Of a stretch of 64,000 nt of DNA, positions 37,461 to 46,452 are shown in pieces; within the stretch, counting starts at the first letter, position 1; every line of letters begins with the position of its first letter. This DNA comes from Comamonas testosteroni ATCC 11996 (lineage in GTDB: Bacteria; Pseudomonadota; Gammaproteobacteria; Burkholderiales; Burkholderiaceae_C). Location: positions 1-64,000 of the forward strand of contig NZ_AHIL01000063.1 in assembly GCF_000241525.1 (NCBI RefSeq), read 5' to 3'. The notes below the pieces were generated by a model, which made no database searches, had not been told where the DNA came from, and was given only the letters and a program-made list of their open reading frames with translations. Both the position numbers and the translations under genes were made by a program.

Positions 37461-38846
37461 TCAGCGCATCTGCAGCAGGCTGTCGAACAGCTCGTTGGCC
37501 ACGGTGATGACCTTCATATTGGCCTGGTACATCTGCTGGTACTGCATCAGGTTGACGGCCTCTTCATCCGTGTTGACCGCGCTGGTGGAGCGCCAGTTGG
37601 CCTCAGACTGGTTGCGCACGGTCTGGGCCGTCTCGTAGGAGGCGTTGTTTTGCTGGCTGTACATGCCCAGCTTGCCCACCAGTTGGGTGTAGACGTCACC
37701 GAGCAGCACCGAAGAGCCCACCATGCCGGTGTTGCCCGCGCCATAAATGTTCACGGCCTTGCTTTGCAGGGCGATCAGCGCCTGCAGCTGGGCGCTGTCG
37801 CCCACCTTGGCAGGATCACCCGACAGACCCAGGCGCTCCGGCGTCAGGCCGCCGTCAACCGTCAGCAGGGCCGAGCTGGAGGTGGCATCAAACACAAACA
37901 GCGGGCCACCGGCCTGACCGTCAAGACCGTATCCGGCCTGTAGCACCTGATTGACTTCCTGAGCAACGACCCCTGCCAGGCCGCGCACCGAGGCATCCAT
38001 GGGGGCGAGCACATCGCGCTCCAGCGCCGCCAGGCCACCCAGCGTGCCGCCCCAGTTGTCGGCACCCAGCTGGAAGGTCTCGGTGCCGAAAACCACGCTC
38101 AGCGACTGCGAGCCGGGGTCCAGTTGCACTGTGGCTGCGCGATTGCCCACTACCAGCGGCTGGCCGCCCTTGAGCGAGAGATTGACCGAGCCATCGGGCT
38201 GCAGCGTGCTCTGCACGCCCACCAGCTTGGACAGCTGGTCGATCTTGGCATCACGCTGATCCTGCAGAGACGAGGTATTCAGGCCCGCCCCCGAGCTTTG
38301 TGCAATCTTGTCGTTGAGCGCGGCAATCTCGTTGATATACGAATTGACCTGGTCAACAGCCACGCTGCGCTGCTGGCGCACGGCCAGCGCCTGATTGGCC
38401 ACGATCTGGCTGATGTTGTTGACGGTCTGCCCCAGAGCCTTGGCCGACTCGATGATCTGCTGGCGCAACGGAGTGGATGTGGGCTCCACGCTGGCGGCGC
38501 TCAGGGCGCTGAAGAATCCGTCCAGCGCCATATTGATGCCGCCATCGGCATCGCCCATCACCTGCTCGAGCTGCAGCAGATAAGTCTGTGCCGCCTCGTA
38601 CTGGCCCTGGGTGCTGGCCGCGCGCCACATCTGCTGTGTCTTGTAGGTGTCGGCATAGCGGATCAGCGAAGTCACGGCCACGCCATCGCCAGCTGCCAGC
38701 GCACTGTTGGCCGAGGCCTTGGCCGTCAACATCACGCCCTGGCGTGTGTAATTGGGCGTCAGGGCATTGGCCAGATTCTGGCTGACGGTGTTGAGGGCGA
38801 CCTGAGAGGCCTGCACGCCCGTGAGACCGTTGAAAAGCATGCTCAT
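37461..38846 (-). CDS. flgK: Flagellar hook-associated protein FlgK (HAP1)
   Basis: 461 residues. The N-terminal rod/hook motif is MSMLFNGLTGVQASQVALNT followed by VSQNLANALTPNYTRQGV. The C-terminus is VNTDEEAVNLMQYQQMYQAN followed by MKVITVANELFDSLLQMR. It is shorter than enteric FlgK (about 550), the centre being reduced. It overlaps flgJ by 4 bases. Confidence 0.95.
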   Translation of the reverse strand: MSMLFNGLTGVQASQVALNTVSQNLANALTPNYTRQGVMLTAKASANSALAAGDGVAVTSLIRYADTYKTQQMWRAASTQGQYEAAQTYLLQLEQVMGDADGGINMALDGFFSALSAASVEPTSTPLRQQIIESAKALGQTVNNISQIVANQALAVRQQRSVAVDQVNSYINEIAALNDKIAQSSGAGLNTSSLQDQRDAKIDQLSKLVGVQSTLQPDGSVNLSLKGGQPLVVGNRAATVQLDPGSQSLSVVFGTETFQLGADNWGGTLGGLAALERDVLAPMDASVRGLAGVVAQEVNQVLQAGYGLDGQAGGPLFVFDATSSSALLTVDGGLTPERLGLSGDPAKVGDSAQLQALIALQSKAVNIYGAGNTGMVGSSVLLGDVYTQLVGKLGMYSQQNNASYETAQTVRNQSEANWRSTSAVNTDEEAVNLMQYQQMYQANMKVITVANELFDSLLQMR

Positions 38847-39211
38847 GAAAGTTTCCTGGTTGCGGCAGAGCCCGTCGATGCCGGTGCTGCGGGCAGCATC
38901 TGGCGCACCAGCACATCGGCAATGCCAAACGCCCGCTGTCCGGCCAGCCCGTCGGCCACGGCCTGTTCGGCCAGCGCCAGCGTGCTGTCGTTGACGCGTT
39001 GGTTGATGGCGCTGCCGGGATCGGCAAGAGCCGCCGTGGCCTGGCGCATCTGCTTCATCATCTGGGCGACAAAAAAGCTCTCGAACTTCACTGCAGCCGC
39101 CGTCAGGCGCTGCACGGTATCTGCGTCCGGGGCCGTGGCGGCAGGAGCGATGGCTTCCTGGGCTTGGTTGGTTCCCGTGGCCTTCTGGACCAAAGTGCGT
39201 GCAATATCCAT
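38843..39211 (-). CDS. flgJ: FlgJ, rod-binding domain only
   Basis: 122 residues from the ATG at 39211. It matches the N-terminal rod-cap half of FlgJ (AAVKFESFFVAQMMKQMRQA, LAEQAVADGLAGQRAFGIAD). The muramidase half of typical FlgJ is missing here and is encoded separately at 46430-47197. It lies 11 bases after flgI. Confidence 0.9.
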   Translation of the reverse strand: MDIARTLVQKATGTNQAQEAIAPAATAPDADTVQRLTAAAVKFESFFVAQMMKQMRQATAALADPGSAINQRVNDSTLALAEQAVADGLAGQRAFGIADVLVRQMLPAAPASTGSAATRKLS

Positions 39212-39222
39212 GTGGTCAGGCC

Positions 39223-40398
39223 TCAGATCACGATCAGCTCGCCCTGCAGGGCGCCAGCCTGGTCCAGGGCCTGCAGGATGGACATGATGTCGTCCGGCGA
39301 GGCACCGGTGCGGTTGATGGTGTCGATGATGGTCTGCAGCTTGGCGCCGGCCGGCCATTCAAACATCTGGCCGTTGCCTTCCTTGACCAGCACATCGGAT
39401 TCGGGCGTCACCGCCGTGCGTCCCTGGCTGAACGGTGCGGGCTGGCTGACATTGGACTGCTCGCGGATCACCACGCGCAGCGCGCCGTGCGAGACCGCTG
39501 CGGCCTTGACCGTCACGCCCTCGGCAATCACCACCGTACCGGTGCGCGAGTTGAAGACCACGCGCGGCAGTTCCTGGCCCATGGCCACCTGCAGGTCCTG
39601 CAGATCGGCGACAAAGCCCACGCGCTGTGTGGGCACGCTCGGCGCACGCACCTCGATGCTGGTGCCGTCGCGCGTGGTGGCGATGTCGCCGTAGCGCGCA
39701 TTGATGGTCTGCACGATGTTGCGCGCCGTGCGAAAGCTGGGGTGGCGCAGCGACAGCAGCACAGTGTCGCCGTTTTCAAAATCCGTGGGGATCTCGCGCT
39801 CCACCGTCGCGCCGTTGGGAATGCGCCCCGAGGTCGGGGTGTTCACCGTCACGCTGGAGCCGCTGGCGCCAGCCGCACTCAGGCCGCCCACGACCAGCTG
39901 GCCCTGAGCGATGGCATAGACCTCGTTGTCCACACCGCGCAGCGGAGCCATCAGCAACATGCCACCACGCAGGTTCTTGGCGTCGCCCAGCGAGGACACG
40001 GTAACGTCGATGGTCTGGCCTTTGCGGTAGCCAGGCGGGAATACCGCACTCACCATCACCGTGGCCACGTTCTTGAGCTTGGTACTGCTTTTTTCGGGAA
40101 GCTTGACGCCAAACTGCGTGAGCATATTGTTCACCGACTGCCCGGCAAACTTCACCTGGGTGCTGTCACCAGAACCATTCAGGCCCACCACCAGGCCGTA
40201 GCCGATCAACTGGTTCTCACGCACGCCCTCGACATGCACGAGATGGCGCAACGCACGCATGCTGGCTTTGGCAGAGCTGTCCACCCCGGCCCGCGCGAAA
40301 CGGGGGGCGGGCTGCGCCGCAGCGTGCAAGGCCGTGCCGGCCAGCAGCAAGGCCAGCGCGCTGCGGCCAGGGCCGCGAATCAGGAAGGCAGACAACAT
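39223..40398 (-). CDS. flgI: Flagellar P-ring protein FlgI
   Basis: 391 residues with a signal peptide ([17 protein letters not shown]) and the family core [40 protein letters not shown], and [20 protein letters not shown]. It forms the peptidoglycan-layer bushing around the rod. The gene is 6 bases after flgH. Confidence 0.96.
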   Translation of the reverse strand: MLSAFLIRGPGRSALALLLAGTALHAAAQPAPRFARAGVDSSAKASMRALRHLVHVEGVRENQLIGYGLVVGLNGSGDSTQVKFAGQSVNNMLTQFGVKLPEKSSTKLKNVATVMVSAVFPPGYRKGQTIDVTVSSLGDAKNLRGGMLLMAPLRGVDNEVYAIAQGQLVVGGLSAAGASGSSVTVNTPTSGRIPNGATVEREIPTDFENGDTVLLSLRHPSFRTARNIVQTINARYGDIATTRDGTSIEVRAPSVPTQRVGFVADLQDLQVAMGQELPRVVFNSRTGTVVIAEGVTVKAAAVSHGALRVVIREQSNVSQPAPFSQGRTAVTPESDVLVKEGNGQMFEWPAGAKLQTIIDTINRTGASPDDIMSILQALDQAGALQGELIVI

Positions 40399-40404
40399 CG
40401 TGAA

Positions 40405-41076
40405 TCAGAAAGGAAAAAGCGGGCTTTGGAAAACACGGGTGAGCCAACCGGCCTGGCTGGCATCGGACAGGGCGCCGTGGCCCGAATAGCTGATGCGCGC
40501 ATTGGCCACCCGCAGCGAAGACACGCGGTTGTACAGGTCGACATCGGTAGCGCGCACATAGCCGCTCAGGCGCAGCACCTCATCGCCCTGGTTCAGCGAC
40601 AGCGCCCGGTCCCCCTTGATGTAGAGCAGACCGTTGGGCATGACTTGCTGCACGATCACGGTCATGGAGCCGGTCAACGCGTTTTGCTGTGTGCTGCTGC
40701 CACCACCTTTGAACTTGCTGCTGCCCTCCAGCCCGATATCGGCCTTGATGCTCTTGCCTCCAAAGACGGGCGGCGCGATGCTGGCACTGCTGCCCTTGTT
40801 GGTCTGGGTGTCAGCCTTTTTGCTGGCCTGAGTCACTTCTTCGAGCATCACGGTCAGCACATCGCCGGCACGGTGGGCGCGCTGATCGGCCAGCAGCCCC
40901 GTGGATGCATGGGGCACGAACAAGCCGCCCCCCTGGGGCCTGGCCTGGGGGACGGACAGGAAATCGGGAGCAGGCTCGGGCGACTGCGAAACCTCGGGCG
41001 GACGTGTCGCGCAGCCGGCCAGCACCAAGCCGGCCAGCAGCGCGGCGGCGGCGCGCCATGCAGCCATGGCCCTCAT
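40405..41076 (-). CDS. flgH: Flagellar L-ring lipoprotein FlgH
   Basis: 223 residues. The lipobox LAGC gives acylated Cys22 (LLAGLVLAGCATRPPEV). The family core RAGDVLTVMLEEVTQASKKA and LYIKGDRALSLNQGDEVLRL, SGYVRATDVDLYNRV is present. It forms the outer-membrane ring. It overlaps flgG by 4 bases. Confidence 0.96.
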   Translation of the reverse strand: MRAMAAWRAAAALLAGLVLAGCATRPPEVSQSPEPAPDFLSVPQARPQGGGLFVPHASTGLLADQRAHRAGDVLTVMLEEVTQASKKADTQTNKGSSASIAPPVFGGKSIKADIGLEGSSKFKGGGSSTQQNALTGSMTVIVQQVMPNGLLYIKGDRALSLNQGDEVLRLSGYVRATDVDLYNRVSSLRVANARISYSGHGALSDASQAGWLTRVFQSPLFPF

Positions 41077-41858
41077 GAGGCCTGGGCCAGATTGCGCATC
41101 ATGTCGTCGGCCGCGGACAGCACCTTGGTGTTCATCTCATAGCTGCGCTGGGCCGAGATCATGTCCACCATTTCCTCCACGGCCTGAACATTGGAGCTCT
41201 CCAGCGCGAACTGGCGCAGCGTTCCAAAGCCGGCTTCACCGGGTTCGCCCAGCACGGCATCACCGCTGGCCTGCGAGACCAGATACAGGTTCTCGCCCTG
41301 GGCCACCAGACCGGCCGGATTCACGAACGACGCCAGCTGCAGCGCGCCCAGCTCCTGAGGCGTAGATTCGGCACCAACCATGGCAGAAACCCGGCCCGTG
41401 GCGCTGATGCTCACGGATTTGGTCTCTGCCGGGAAAGTGATCTCCGGCTGCACCACCAGGCCATTGGCATTGACGAGGCGACCTTCATTGTCCACCTGCA
41501 GCTGACCGGCTCGGGTATAGGCGGTTTCGCCATTCGACAACAGCACCTGCAGAAATCCGTTGCCCACGATGGCCACATCCAGCTGCTGGCTGGTGTTTTG
41601 CATGCTGCCGTCGGTGAACTGCTTGTGCGTGGACACCAGGCGCACGCCGGTACCCAGCTGCACGCCGGCAGGCACGCGGTTGTCGCCCTGACTGTTGCTG
41701 CCGGGGCGGCGCGCGACTTCGTAGAACTGATCCTCAAAAGCAGCACTGTTGCGCTTGAAGCCCACGGTATTCACGTTGGCCAGGTTGTGCGCGATCACCT
41801 GCAGCTTGGCCTCCTGGGCCTGCAGGCCGGTCTTGCTGACGAGCAAAGCGGGATTCAT
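41073..41858 (-). CDS. flgG: Flagellar distal rod protein FlgG
   Basis: 261 residues from the ATG at 41858. The rod signature ALLVSKTGLQAQEAKLQVIA is followed by HNLANVNTVGFKRNSAAFED, and the C-terminus SNVQAVEEMVDMISAQRSYE is the conserved FlgBCEFG ending. It is separated from flgF by 55 bases. Confidence 0.96.
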   Translation of the reverse strand: MNPALLVSKTGLQAQEAKLQVIAHNLANVNTVGFKRNSAAFEDQFYEVARRPGSNSQGDNRVPAGVQLGTGVRLVSTHKQFTDGSMQNTSQQLDVAIVGNGFLQVLLSNGETAYTRAGQLQVDNEGRLVNANGLVVQPEITFPAETKSVSISATGRVSAMVGAESTPQELGALQLASFVNPAGLVAQGENLYLVSQASGDAVLGEPGEAGFGTLRQFALESSNVQAVEEMVDMISAQRSYEMNTKVLSAADDMMRNLAQAS

Positions 41859-41913
41859 GGTTTGGTCTTTTCCTGGAGTTCGGTGCCACCCGCCGGGGGT
41901 GGCGTGCATTGTC

Positions 41914-42636
41914 TTAACCGCGCAGCAGGCGGTTGCCGGCCTCGGCCATGCCGTCTGCGGCCTGGTAGAGCTTCATCTGGATTTCGAACTGGCGGCTGAT
42001 ATCCATCACGGCCACCATTTCCTCCACCGCTCGCACGTTCGACGATTCGAGCGCTCCGCCGCGCACGCGCACGGTCTCGCTGGCCGGCAAGGCCTGGCCG
42101 TCGCGCGCCACCAGCAAGCCAGAGGTGTTCTTGATCATGGGCTGGGTGCCATCCACCAGTTTCAGGCGGTTGACGTCCTGCATCTCGGTGCCGTTTTCCG
42201 GCAACACCGACAGCGTGCCGTCGGCCGTCACCGACACCGCGCGAAACGGCGGCAGCACAACCGGGCCGCCGTCGCCCAGCACTGGGCGGCCGTTGATGGA
42301 GAGATTGCCTTCAGCATCCACCAGCATGGCACCGGCGCGGGTGTAGGCCTCGCCCTCACCGTCGGCCACGGCAATCAGACCCTGGCCCAACACGGCGATA
42401 TCCAGATCGCGCCCTGTCTCACGCACCGTGCCCTCGCGCAACGCCACCACATCAGTGGCAGCCTTGCTCTGGTGACGGCTGTCAAAGCCATAGCCGGGCA
42501 CGACCTGGCTGCCTGCGACCTCGTAGTCGGCACGAAAGCCCGCAGTATCGGCATTGGCCAGATTGTTGGCGTGCACCTGCTGGGCGTGAAACGCCCGCTC
42601 CGCGCCCGTCATGACAGTAAAGATCAACTTGTCCAT
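41914..42636 (-). CDS. flgF: Flagellar proximal rod protein FlgF
   Basis: 240 residues. It starts MDKLIFTVMTGAERAFHAQQ with VHANNLANADTAGFRADYEV, and ends SSNVRAVEEMVAVMDISRQF. The order E-F-G identifies it as FlgF rather than FlgG. It lies 13 bases after flgE. Confidence 0.95.
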   Translation of the reverse strand: MDKLIFTVMTGAERAFHAQQVHANNLANADTAGFRADYEVAGSQVVPGYGFDSRHQSKAATDVVALREGTVRETGRDLDIAVLGQGLIAVADGEGEAYTRAGAMLVDAEGNLSINGRPVLGDGGPVVLPPFRAVSVTADGTLSVLPENGTEMQDVNRLKLVDGTQPMIKNTSGLLVARDGQALPASETVRVRGGALESSNVRAVEEMVAVMDISRQFEIQMKLYQAADGMAEAGNRLLRG

Positions 42637-42649
42637 GACCTCACTCGCC

Positions 42650-43843
42650 TTATAGCACCTGCATCAGCGACTGCATGATTTCGTTCTGCGTGCTGATCAC
42701 CTTGGTGTTGGCCTGATAGTTGCGCTGGGCGCCCATCAGACCCACCAGCTCGTTGGCCACTTCCACATTCGACTGCTCCAGCTGCTGGCTGGCCAGCTCG
42801 CCCAGCTGGCCCGTACCCGGCGTACCGATCAAGGCCGTGCCGGATTTGGCCGTGGCCTGCCAGCTGGTGCCATCCACATTGGCCAGACCGCTTTCGCTGG
42901 CAAACGTGGCCAGCGCGATCTTGCCCACACTTTGCACCATGCCGTTGCTGTACTGCGCGTTGACCGAGCCATCGGCCGCGACCAGCACATTTACCATGGT
43001 GCCCGAGGCGTAACCGTCCGAGGCATTGGTGGTGGTGGCGGTATCGCCGGCAAACTGGGTGGTGCCGGCGTAGTTGAAGGCCACCGACAGGGGATTGGCA
43101 CCGGCCGGGGCCAGAGCCACGGGGTTGATTACCGACCCCGCTGGCGGAGCCGTCATATCCAGCTGGCCTGCGCTGGTGAAGCGTAGCGTGCTGGTGCCCA
43201 CGGCATTGTTTTCATTCTGATAGTGCACCTTCACCTCGTTGTTCGCCGTCTTGACGAAATACTGGGTGACCGTGTGCTGGCGGCCCAGCGAGTCATAGAC
43301 CACCGAGACGGTGGAGCTGTTGTAGCTGCTTGAGTCCTTGGGATCAAAAGCCACGGCGGGGGCGACCCAGTCCGCCGACAGATTGCCGACAAAGTCCACC
43401 GAGCTGCTGGCCTTGGCCGGAATCTGACCCGTAGGCACCTTGAGCTCGCCCAAAGCGCCCAGCGTGGTGCTGCCGAGCTGCTGGGCATAACCCTGCACCT
43501 GGCGGCCCATGTGATCCACCACATAGCCTTGCTTGTCCACATCGAACACGCCCACGCGGGTGTAGTTCGTCACCCCGGTGCTGTCCTTGACCATGAAGTA
43601 GCCCTTGCCGGCGATGGCCACGTCCAGGTTGCGGCCCGTGCTCAGCAGGCCGCCGGACATGTCCAGGGTCTGGGTCGTGGACGATGCGCGCACGCCGTTG
43701 GGCGCCGAGCTCGAGTACATGGCCGAGAAATTGGTTCGGCTCGACTTGTAGCCCGTGGTGCCGGTGTTGGCAATGTTCTGGGAAATCGTGTCGAGCTGGG
43801 AGTTGATCGCTTGCAGCGCCGACAGGGCAATCTGGTAGCTCAT
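42650..43843 (-). CDS. flgE: Flagellar hook protein FlgE
   Basis: 397 residues. The N-terminal motif is SYQIALSALQAINSQLDTIS followed by QNIANTGTTGYKSSRTNFSA. The C-terminus QSNVEVANELVGLMGAQRNY, QANTKVISTQNEIMQSLMQV is typical. It builds the hook, with length set by FliK. It follows flgD by 42 bases. Confidence 0.96.
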   Translation of the reverse strand: MSYQIALSALQAINSQLDTISQNIANTGTTGYKSSRTNFSAMYSSSAPNGVRASSTTQTLDMSGGLLSTGRNLDVAIAGKGYFMVKDSTGVTNYTRVGVFDVDKQGYVVDHMGRQVQGYAQQLGSTTLGALGELKVPTGQIPAKASSSVDFVGNLSADWVAPAVAFDPKDSSSYNSSTVSVVYDSLGRQHTVTQYFVKTANNEVKVHYQNENNAVGTSTLRFTSAGQLDMTAPPAGSVINPVALAPAGANPLSVAFNYAGTTQFAGDTATTTNASDGYASGTMVNVLVAADGSVNAQYSNGMVQSVGKIALATFASESGLANVDGTSWQATAKSGTALIGTPGTGQLGELASQQLEQSNVEVANELVGLMGAQRNYQANTKVISTQNEIMQSLMQVL

Positions 43844-43885
43844 GAATTCAGGCCTGGTGAATGAAGAAAGAGAACGTCAGGGCAC

Positions 43886-44545
43886 TCAGGCCTGCTGACC
43901 CACAAAACGCGTGATGCTGGCTGGCGAGACATCGCCCAGCCCCTCAACCTGCAAGGCCACAGCGCCGGCCGCCGTCAGGCGCACGGCCTGCAGGATGCCG
44001 GCCACCTCCACGGGGTAGCTGGTGCCGCCTGCATCCTTGACAGCGATGTCGTAGCGCCCAGGCGGCAGACCCAGCGCTGCGGGGTCGATGGAAAAATCGG
44101 CATCGCCCACGGCGCGCGAGCCGAGGCTCACCGTGGTCACCTTGCCGTTGGCGCCGGTCAGCTCCAGCCTCAAATCGGCCGTGGCCGGCAGGTTCACCGC
44201 CGCCTTCACGGGGGCTTCACCCAGCTGCAGGCTCTTGGCCGAGACCATCACGGTAGAGCCCACCTGGCTGCCCAGTTGCAAGGTCTGCAGGCTGTCCAGA
44301 ATCGAGGACTGCATGCTCAGTTGCGACTGCAGCGACTGCAGCGATTCGGTCTGGCTCAGCTGCGTGAGCTGGGTGATGAAGGTGCTCGAATCTGCGGGCT
44401 CCAGAGGGTCCTGGTATTGCACCTGCGCCACCAGCAGCTTGGTGAACATCTGGCCAAGTTCCGTGCCGCCCAGGGCCTGGGTGATGGCATCCGGCGCATT
44501 GCCGGCCTTGGTGCCGGTGTCAGTGGTTGCGTTGATCAGACTCAT
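43886..44545 (-). CDS. flgD: Hook cap protein FlgD
   Basis: 219 residues. The export and assembly region MFTKLLVAQVQYQDPLEPAD, SSTFITQLTQLSQTESLQSL is the FlgD signature. The C-terminal part is a FlgD Tudor/Ig-like domain (LGLPPGRYDIAVKDAGG). It overlaps flgC by 4 bases. Confidence 0.95.
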   Translation of the reverse strand: MSLINATTDTGTKAGNAPDAITQALGGTELGQMFTKLLVAQVQYQDPLEPADSSTFITQLTQLSQTESLQSLQSQLSMQSSILDSLQTLQLGSQVGSTVMVSAKSLQLGEAPVKAAVNLPATADLRLELTGANGKVTTVSLGSRAVGDADFSIDPAALGLPPGRYDIAVKDAGGTSYPVEVAGILQAVRLTAAGAVALQVEGLGDVSPASITRFVGQQA

Positions 44546-44961
44546 GCTTGCTCTCCCAGGCGCAACAAGGACTCCTGCATGGAGCGCACACGGCCCAGCA
44601 CTTCCACATTGCTTTCAAAGGCGCGCGACGCGGACATCATGTCCGTCATCTCGGCCACCGTGTTCACGTTCGAGTAATAGACAAAGCCCGCTTCATCGGC
44701 CACCGGGTTCTCGGGCTCGTGCACCTTGCGCACGGGCTCGGTGCTCTCCAGCACATCAAGCACCTGGACGCGCGCGGCGTAGCTGTCCAGCGTGCTCTGG
44801 CCCATCACGGCGGCGAACACCGGCTTGCGTGCCTTGTAGGCCTCTGTGTCCGACGAGGCCGCCGCCCCGGCATTGGCCAGATTGCTGGCCACGGTGTTCA
44901 GGCGCGTGCTCTGGGCCGTCATGGCCGAGCCTGCGATCTGAGCAATTTCACGAAATCCCAT
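44542..44961 (-). CDS. flgC: Flagellar proximal rod protein FlgC
   Basis: 139 residues from the ATG at 44961. MGFREIAQIAGSAMTAQSTR and LNTVASNLANAGAA at the N-terminus, and YYSNVNTVAEMTDMMSASRA, FESNVEVLGRVRSMQESLLR at the C-terminus are typical. It starts 2 bases after the flgB stop, with AAGGGGA as ribosome site inside flgB. Confidence 0.96.
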   Translation of the reverse strand: MGFREIAQIAGSAMTAQSTRLNTVASNLANAGAAASSDTEAYKARKPVFAAVMGQSTLDSYAARVQVLDVLESTEPVRKVHEPENPVADEAGFVYYSNVNTVAEMTDMMSASRAFESNVEVLGRVRSMQESLLRLGEQA

Positions 44962-44963
44962 GC

Positions 44964-45329
44964 CTATTCCCCTTTGATGGCGGAATGCAGCCCGCGCAGC
45001 TTCATGTTCAAGAACGTCAGGCTGGTCTGAAAGTCGGAGGTGTTCTGCGAGAACAGCGCCTGCTCCACGCCCACTTCCACGGTGTTGCCGTCCTGCGCGG
45101 GGTGGTTGGGTATGCGAAAGAGCGCATCCCCATCGCCGCCCCAACCCAGCCCGGCTTGGCCGGCCGTGTCGGCGGTGCGGGCCATGGTGGCCGCAAAGTC
45201 AATGTCACGGGCCTGGTAGCCCGGCGTGCTGGCGTTGGCCAGATTGGAGGCCAGCCATTGCGTGCGCTCCGAGCGCACGCGCAGCGCCTGCGCATGCACG
45301 GAGAGCGCGGAGTCGAAATTCAGTGCCAT
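44964..45329 (-). CDS. flgB: Flagellar proximal rod protein FlgB
   Basis: 121 residues from the ATG at 45329. ALNFDSALSVHAQALRVRSE, RTQWLASNLANASTPGYQAR, DIDFAATM is the FlgB start. It is first of the flgBCDEFGHIJKL operon, about 230 bases downstream of a sigma-54 promoter. Confidence 0.95.
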   Translation of the reverse strand: MALNFDSALSVHAQALRVRSERTQWLASNLANASTPGYQARDIDFAATMARTADTAGQAGLGWGGDGDALFRIPNHPAQDGNTVEVGVEQALFSQNTSDFQTSLTFLNMKLRGLHSAIKGE

Positions 45330-45705
45330 TTCGCGAAGCCGCGCCCCTGCAGGCGACGCGACCCAGTGGTTACGATATTTGCGCAAGAGATATTTCTTGC
45401 GCTCTTTAAATCATACTATGCGAATGTTTCAGAGTGCTACTTTTCAATGCAATCTGATACACAACTGTTGAATTTGATTTTTTTCATAGCAAAACCCTCC
45501 TTCTATAGATTGATTTCAATATAAAAATCTCTTTAAAACATTGATAAACATATGAAAGATGCTCTTGTTTCAGCAAAATGTGTGCCAGTCGTATGATTTT
45601 CAGCGTAAATAATCGAGATGTTTGCACTTACACACTTTCAGTAAATAGGTTTGCAGCTTTTATAAAAATAGCAAATTAAATATCTTGTTTGCAATTGAAA
45701 AAACC
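45330..45705. other. AT-rich divergent control region between flgB and flgA
   Basis: 376 bases, much richer in A/T than anything around it. It contains the sigma-54 promoter for flgB (45573-45587). Several A/T tracts between 45470 and 45560 could bend DNA between an upstream activator and the polymerase. No clear promoter for flgA and no gene are seen. Confidence 0.6.
45573..45587 (-). promoter_or_regulatory. Sigma-54 promoter of the flgB operon
   Basis: On the minus strand it reads TGGCAC ACATT TTGC, a perfect match to the -24/-12 consensus TGGCAC-N5-TTGC. The expected start is near 45561, giving a leader of about 230 bases to flgB. Lateral flagellar operons in Vibrio and Aeromonas are likewise driven by sigma-54 with the LafK activator; none is encoded in the window. 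Confidence 0.8.
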
Positions 45706-46452
45706 ATGATCACGGCCTGCGCCGCCTTTCTGCTGGCCGGCACCCCGGCCCTGGCTGCGGCGCCCGCCACGCCACCGCCAGAGCTGCCCGAGGCCGTGCG
45801 CAGCGCGGTCTATCGGCAGGTGCATGCGGCCTTGTTGCAGGCCCTGCCCGCAGCACAGCGCGAGGGCGCCCAGGTGCAGATAGGGTTCGGCGCAGCACGC
45901 GGCGCGGCACACCAGCCCTGCCCCGGCGGCTGGGAAATGGGCCCACTCAACCTTCGGTATCTGGCCCGGGTGACCGTGCCGCTGAGCTGCGAAAGCCAGC
46001 GCGGCAGCGTGGTGGCGCAGGTACAGGCCCGCGCACCGGTGTGGACGCTGCGCACCGATGTGCCGGCCGGACGGGCCCTGCGCGCCGAGGATTTGCAGCT
46101 GCAGCTACGCGAGCTGACCCAGCTGGAGGCGCTGCTGCCCGAGTCCGCCCTGCTGGGCGTGCAGCTGCGCGCCGACGGCCGGACCGGCCAGATGCTTGAG
46201 CCACGCGACATAGCGCGACCGGTGGTAGTGCGCAGAGGCGACAAAGTGGAAATTCGCGCCCAGGACGATGGCGTGCAGGTCAGCGTGGCCGGCATTGCCA
46301 CCGCCAGCGGCAAGCTCGGCGAGACGGCGGTGGTGCGCAACGCCCGTAGCGGCCGCCCCGTCAAAGGTACGCTGATTGCCCCCGGGGTGCTGCTGGCGGG
46401 CAGCCAGGCGCCCAACGGCGGCGTTCAGGTCACTGCGGAATCTGGCGACTGA
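45706..46452 (+). CDS. flgA: Flagellar P-ring assembly chaperone FlgA
   Basis: 248 residues from the ATG at 45706; a TTG at 45685 would add seven residues including a lysine and give a more usual signal peptide (AFLLAGTPALAAAP). The mature part ends with an SAF domain typical of FlgA (VPAGRALRAEDLQLQLRELT, VVVRRGDKVEIRAQDDGVQV, NARSGRPVKGTLIAPGVLLA). It helps FlgI assemble in the periplasm. It is divergent from flgB and convergent with the muramidase gene, overlapping its end by 23 bases. Confidence 0.9.
   Translation: MITACAAFLLAGTPALAAAPATPPPELPEAVRSAVYRQVHAALLQALPAAQREGAQVQIGFGAARGAAHQPCPGGWEMGPLNLRYLARVTVPLSCESQRGSVVAQVQARAPVWTLRTDVPAGRALRAEDLQLQLRELTQLEALLPESALLGVQLRADGRTGQMLEPRDIARPVVVRRGDKVEIRAQDDGVQVSVAGIATASGKLGETAVVRNARSGRPVKGTLIAPGVLLAGSQAPNGGVQVTAESGD

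Noticed and set aside
39199..41142. A 647-codon plus-strand open frame opposite flgI-flgH
   Set aside because: The opposite strand encodes clear FlgI and FlgH; the frame has no ribosome site and is His/Arg/Gln-rich, as other shadows here.
45387..45684. Possible prophage or insertion-sequence remnant in the AT-rich gap
   Set aside because: No inverted terminal repeats, transposase fragments or target duplications are visible; the sigma-54 site and divergent genes explain it as a control region.
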